This document shows positions 59,598 through 64,000 of a stretch of DNA of 64,000 nucleotides, piece after piece; position 1 is the first letter of the stretch; each line of letters starts with the position of its first letter. The stretch lies in the NCBI GenBank assembly GCA_029582155.1, contig CM055897.1, forward strand, positions 90,704,329-90,768,328, given 5' to 3'. The notes beneath the pieces were generated by a model that was not told the DNA's origin, searched no databases, and saw only the letters and a list, made by a program, of their open reading frames with translations. Origin of the DNA: Panopea generosa. Taxonomy: Eukaryota; Mollusca; Bivalvia; Adapedonta; Hiatellidae. Made by a program: the position numbers and the translations under genes.

Positions 59598-60948
59598 TGG
59601 CTGTTATATAACTAAAATTGTTTAAAAAAGGGCATAAAATTCCATACAAACAAATCCATAAAGATGTTAATGTTCAGTGTACTTATGTAATGGATATTCC
59701 AAACACTGATACTGTCGCTATGACTGGCAGTGGATAAAGAACAAAGTCATCTTTAAATATGAGGATATTTATTTATTATTTCTCAGCTTTGAGCATATTT
59801 AGCAAAACAAAAAAAAAAGATTACAGAACATTTTACACAAAAAAGTTATAATAACAACAATGTAAAAATACAATATTTTAATACCTATTGTCAGTATCAC
59901 AGATAAATAAACCACAAGTATCACAATACAGGTGAAATGCATACTGTCAGTATTTGTATCTTTTTTAATACATGTATTAAATGTAAAAATAAGTCTTTGA
60001 GAAAAAAACATGTTCATGGAAAAAGAGTGAATATATAGAATTGTGTTGAGCTAAAGTGAATAAATATTCTTTATGACTGAATGACCTAAACTTTGATTTT
60101 AAATTTTTTTTAATTTGTTTGAAATATTTACAAATAGCATATAATTACTTTTTCATAAATTTAATTGAACAAGGGAAATTGATACCTCAACCAGTTAAAC
60201 ATAAAGTCCAAAGTGTTATAATTCATTATTATTGACATGGTGACAAAAATCTTTGATTTGTCGATAACTGCATGTCATTGTATATAAGCAGAAAGAATTT
60301 TGCTTTTGTATTTGTACTTATTTTTACAAGTTCAGTTGTTACTTAACACACTTCCACAGGACCAAAAGTATAGTAAGAGTATTTAGAAGTAAAGTCCATT
60401 TGCTGTTACGTAAAGTAACAGATACAAAGGTCGTAAGTTGTCATTATGTGTAACAATTGTGTCCATCATTTAAGCAACTTAAACTGGTGGAAATGTTGGG
60501 AAAAAAATGTTAAGTACAAACTGATGGAATTCAGTATCGTCTGGATACCTGAACCATTGAAAACCATTGATAGAACATAATTTCTGTTCTAAACACTTGT
60601 ATTATACAACATTGGTTTTCACTGGTGAAAAATTTTCATTTTAAAGAAATTGTCAATTTTTTTCATGTTTCAATTTTAATGTACAATATTAAATGTTTTA
60701 AGCATTTGGACTTGAAGATTTTTAATTTAAAGCATTTAAATTTTGAATACCATATAAACATGTTATACTAGTTCTATTATATATATTACTGTGCAAAAGC
60801 TTTTTTTTACTAAAACTGTAATAAAAAATATTTTAAGAGAAATGTCTTAAGGTTTTTCTCATCAGTCAGCAATATTAATTAAAATCATATTTGCTTGAAT
60901 CTATTATGGCAAATGAAGATAAAATTCCGTAGATGTGTGCAGTTCTCG

Positions 60949-61001
60949 TCAATATCCGTTACCAACAAGCCTGGCCCTCAGCCGTGTGGTTTCTCCTCTC
61001 A
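60949..61001 (-). CDS. Candidate terminal exon of an unknown minus-strand gene (partial)
   Basis: On the minus strand an ATTATTTTCCAG acceptor is followed by two bases of a split codon and RGETTRLRARLVGNGY, then TGA. The GC-richer, codon-like composition stands out from the AT-rich surroundings. If real, the other exons lie above 61640, probably beyond the window, since none was recognised in 61.6-64 kb. The intron side of the acceptor is directly occupied by the 25-bp minisatellite. I do not recognise the protein. Confidence 0.3.
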
Positions 61002-61009
61002 CTGGAAAA

Positions 61010-61630
61010 TAATGATAAATAGATAATGTATCATAAAGTAATGATATATAATGAATCAGAAAACAATACTAGATAATGTATCATAAAATAATGATAAATA
61101 ATGAATCAGAAAACAATACTAGATAATGTATCATAAAACAATGATAGATTATTTATCAGAAAATAATGATAGATTATGTATAAAAAAATAATGATAGATA
61201 ATGTATCAGAAAAAAATGCTAGATAATGTATCAGAAAATAATGAAAGATTATGTATCAGAAAATAATGCAAGATTATGTATCAGAAAATAATGAAAGATT
61301 ATGTATCAGAAAATAATGCTAGATTATGTATCAGAAAACAATACTAGATAATGTATCATAAAACAATGATAGATTATTTATCAGAAAATAATGATAGATT
61401 ATGTATAAAAAAATAATGATAGATAATGTATCAGAAAAAAATGCTAGATAATGTATCAGAAAATAATGAAAGATTATGTATCAGAAAATAATGCTAGATT
61501 ATGTATCAGAAAATAATGAAAGATTAGGTATCAGAAAATAATGCTAGATTATGTATCAGAAAATAATGCTAGATAATGTATAAGAAAATAATGCCAGATA
61601 ATGTATCAGAAAAAAATGGTAGATAGATAA
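61010..61630. repeat. 25-bp minisatellite with a 225-bp higher-order repeat
   Basis: About 25 copies of a unit like AGATAATGTATCAGAAAATA plus ATGCT. A nine-unit block starting at 61111 (AAACAATACTAGATAATGTA) is repeated from 61336, period 225 bp, with only about two base differences over the second copy. Single units differ much more from each other. Confidence 0.9.
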
Positions 61631-61792
61631 TTCATTGAAAAATAATCAGATAATTATATAATTTACCAGAATGATATTTGATACTCTACTAGATATCCAT
61701 TAGACAGCATTGTAAATCAGATTAAGTAATGCATACTATGTATTCTGTCTATATACAGTGACATTATATAGAGCTTTCAGCGATGTCATATA

Positions 61793-62074
61793 GCATTTCC
61801 AATTAGCTCAGTCTGACCATCAATCCAGGGGTTGTGAGTTCAAATCCCTACCCGGCCACAGTTTCCATGATGATTGATATACGACATTGTGTCTCATTAT
61901 CATTCATCTCTCACCGCTGATTCAAGTGGGAAAGTTGTCAGTTATTTGCGGAGATGGGTTATGCTTGCGTGCTGGCTAATCTTCCAGGATCCCAGGAACA
62001 GTGGTTAGGTTAAATGATCATCTGTTAGGCCTTGATTGCATAGAATTGATGCAAAATAATCGATCAATCAATCC
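61793..62074 (+). mobile_element. Family A SINE
   Basis: Has box A AATTAGCTCAGTCTGACC (shortened by a small deletion), box B GAGTTCAAATCCCTACCC, the body GATGATTGATATACGACATT, GAAAGTTGTCAGTTATTTGC, TCTGTTAGGCCTTGATTGC and the tail CGATCAATCAATC. Confidence 0.85.
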
Positions 62075-62858
62075 TTCCATTAAATTTCACATTATCATAG
62101 TTTTAAAGATGCTATCATGTATTACACTTTAGTATTATTATTGCATTATTTCATAAAAACTCAAATCATTATATTCTTAAACAATGTTTTCACATAGTTC
62201 ATTACAATTTATTTATTACTGTATTGCATAACAATTAAAATAACATTTTCGTTAAACATTGAAAATTGTTGAAACTTGCATCATTGTAGAAGTGAATTAC
62301 ACTCTTTTAAATTAACTTTTAACATTTTTTTAACTTATTCTAAACAACTGGAAAGATTACAACCTGCATTTTAATTTCAACTTGTTTTTACTAAGATATC
62401 TTAGTATTGGTATTTTACAATGCGTTAATTTTCAATAGTGTTCTCATGATGGATTTCAAGTATATACATACTTATGTACAGAGTTTTATTTCTACCTACT
62501 GATAATGTATAATGTGAGAAAAAGTTGTTTAACTGATATGCAGAAACACTTAAGTACATTCTACCATGTTTAAGTTATGGTTCTTCAAATTTATATAAAA
62601 GATAAAGTCTTGTCAGCCAATCTCCACATGATATTTCTATCATCTACAAATAGATAATTAACCACCAATAACAAATGCAGAAAAATAGTTATCTCCCTGC
62701 ACTAGCAGGAGAATGTCCCATTCAAAATTGTGAGGGAACTATTCTTAAAATATATTTTGCACATCAATAGTATAATACGTATATTGATTATTAGATTATA
62801 AGCATAATTATACTATAACCTACATTCATTATTAGATTATAACTTATAATCATTATAT

Positions 62859-63680
62859 TGGTCATGTTTAGTTCAGTCCCCAGCATGTCTGACTATCAAT
62901 TAAGGGTTGGTGAGTTGAATCTCTGACCGGTAACAATCTCCGTTGTGATTAATATACAGAATCTCTGCCCGGTAACAGTCCCCGTTGTGATTGATAAACA
63001 GAATCTCTGCCCGGTAACTGTCCCCGTTGTGATTTATATACAGAATCTCTGCCCGGTAACAGTCCCCGTTGTGATTGATAAACAGAATCTCTGACCGGTA
63101 ACTGTCCCCGTTGTGATTTATATACAGAATCTCTGCCCGGTAACTGTCCCCATTGTGATTTATATACAGAATCTCTGCCCGGTAACTGTCCCCGTTGTGA
63201 TTTATATACAGAATCTCTGTCTGGTAACAGTCCCCGTTGTGATTTATATACAGAATCTCTGCCTGGTAACTGTCCCCATTGTGATTTATATACAGAATCT
63301 CTGCCCGGTAACTGTCCCCATTGTGATTTATATACAGAATCTCTGCCCGGTAATTGTCCTGGTTGTGATTTATATACAGAATCTTTGCCCAGTAACTGTC
63401 CCGGTTGTGATTTATATACAGAATCTCTGCCCGGTAACTGTCCCGGTTGTGATTTATATACAGAATCTCTGCCCGGTAACTGTCCCGGTTGTGATTTATA
63501 TACAGAATCACTTCTTATTGTAATTCGTCTCTCACCAATGATTCAGTTGGGATCGTTATTCATTACTTGCAGAGATTGATGAGCTTGAGTATTGGGTAAC
63601 CTTCGAGGAACCCAGGAGAGTGGTTAGGTTGATTGTCCGTTAGCCCTCAATGGCATGAAAATTGTGCTTAATATCAAATA
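62859..63680 (+). mobile_element. Family A SINE expanded by an internal 42-bp minisatellite
   Basis: The head (TTAGTTCAGTCCC, GAGTTGAATCTCTGACCGG) is at 62871-62931 and the normal 3' body (TCGTCTCTCACCAATGATTC, CATTACTTGCAGAGATTGAT, GTTAGCCCTCAATGGC) runs from 63524 to 63680. Between them the segment that normally appears once, from the end of box B to GATTGATATACAGAAT, is tandemly repeated. Confidence 0.85.
62918..63506. repeat. 42-bp minisatellite, 14 copies, within a SINE
   Basis: Unit: GAATCTCTGCCCGGTAACTG, then TCCCCGTTGTGATTTATATA and CA. Fourteen copies with low divergence; early copies alternate GATTGATAAACA and GATTTATATACA, later ones share GGTTGTG. As 42 is a multiple of three, both strands keep long open frames of a 14-residue repeat, which are not believed to be genes. 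Confidence 0.9.
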
Positions 63681-64000
63681 TTGTAACTTATAATAGGACT
63701 ATAAACATTATTATATTATATCTTGTGAGCATTATACAGATTATTTGATTATAATATTTAATAATAATGAACAGAAAGAGGAAACATTGCCATAACCTTT
63801 GTTTTATAAGAATATAAATGGTGAAGGTGTAGGGAAAGTTTGAAAGTGCCAAATTGGCCTTTACACTACTGGTAACTAAGCGAAAATAATGGCTAGATAG
63901 ACATATGGGTAATCAAATATAATACAGAAAATGTTATTAAGCAATTGAAAGAATGTAGATCTTATAAAAGAGGAATGGAGAACAAAATATATTCTGGAGA

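Larger units (their letters stand above)
57519..60948. other. Intergenic region downstream of CCDC97
   Basis: Begins with the CCDC97 3' UTR (AATAAA at 57950-57955 and 58923-58928 are candidate poly(A) signals). Then come a family B SINE, the ATTGAACCTAC minisatellite and a SINE head at 59541. On the minus strand TTTATT near 59768 could end a transcript whose last coding exon is 60949-61001. Otherwise it is AT-rich and without a recognised gene. Confidence 0.55.

Noticed and set aside
62900-63511. 203-codon minus-strand frame of a 14-residue repeat, and plus-strand repeats at 63113-63579
   Set aside because: Both are produced by a 42-bp noncoding minisatellite whose unit length is a multiple of three. 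Frames are open on both strands, and the sequence derives from a SINE.
1-64000. CRISPR arrays, bacterial operons, phage or toxin systems
   Set aside because: The window has spliced eukaryotic genes throughout; the regular arrays (61010, 62918, 58709) have no spacers and are minisatellites.

Overview
The window is AT-rich eukaryotic DNA with small exons, kilobase-scale GT-AG introns and many interspersed repeats. Short tRNA-headed SINEs, long-TIR and foldback elements, and tandem modules with a conserved 'AACATTTGTGCCAAG'-like core point to a lophotrochozoan, most likely a bivalve mollusc. This rests on remembered repeat types and gene structure; no search was run.

Five protein genes could be assembled by following splice sites and reading frame. 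They are: the 3' part of RNASEH2C (+, 770-10564, earlier exons before base 1); FAM89 (-, 18803-26547, two exons, 196 aa); AK7 (+, 26805-38071, 18 exons, 721 aa, or 708 aa if a 39-nt microexon is skipped); DNAAF10/WDR92 (-, 42338-51403, 8 exons, 354 aa); and CCDC97 (+, 52380-57518, 4 coding exons, 376 aa). FAM89 and AK7 are head-to-head with 257 bp between start codons. DNAAF10 and CCDC97 are head-to-head with 976 bp between them. AK7 and DNAAF10, both tied to motile cilia, converge across about 4.3 kb. A possible terminal exon of another minus-strand gene lies at 60949-61001.

Region by region: 1-10.6 kb is RNASEH2C, whose introns hold a hAT-like element (1013-2545), a long hairpin (4849-5006), SINEs, a tandem module array and a broken Ty3/gypsy-type gag fossil. 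10.6-18.8 kb is intergenic, with SINEs, a Tc1/mariner remnant, a 20-bp minisatellite and a 640-bp molluscan-type repeat. 18.8-26.5 kb is the FAM89 intron, with a foldback/SINE composite and a 2.1-kb long-TIR element that contains two smaller TIR elements, one of them split by a SINE. 26.8-38 kb is AK7. 38-42 kb is intergenic tandem repeat. 42-51 kb is DNAAF10. 52-57.5 kb is CCDC97. 57.5-64 kb is intergenic, with three minisatellites, one grown inside a SINE.

The genes are ordinary, conserved eukaryotic genes: RNase H2, an adenylate kinase of cilia, a dynein-assembly WD40 adaptor, a LIMK-adaptor family protein and a splicing-associated protein. No wholly new system is apparent. The unusual content is in repeat architecture (nested TIR elements, a minisatellite born within a SINE, a 225-bp higher-order repeat), a candidate AK7 microexon, and a possible very old RNASEH2C-FAM89 linkage.
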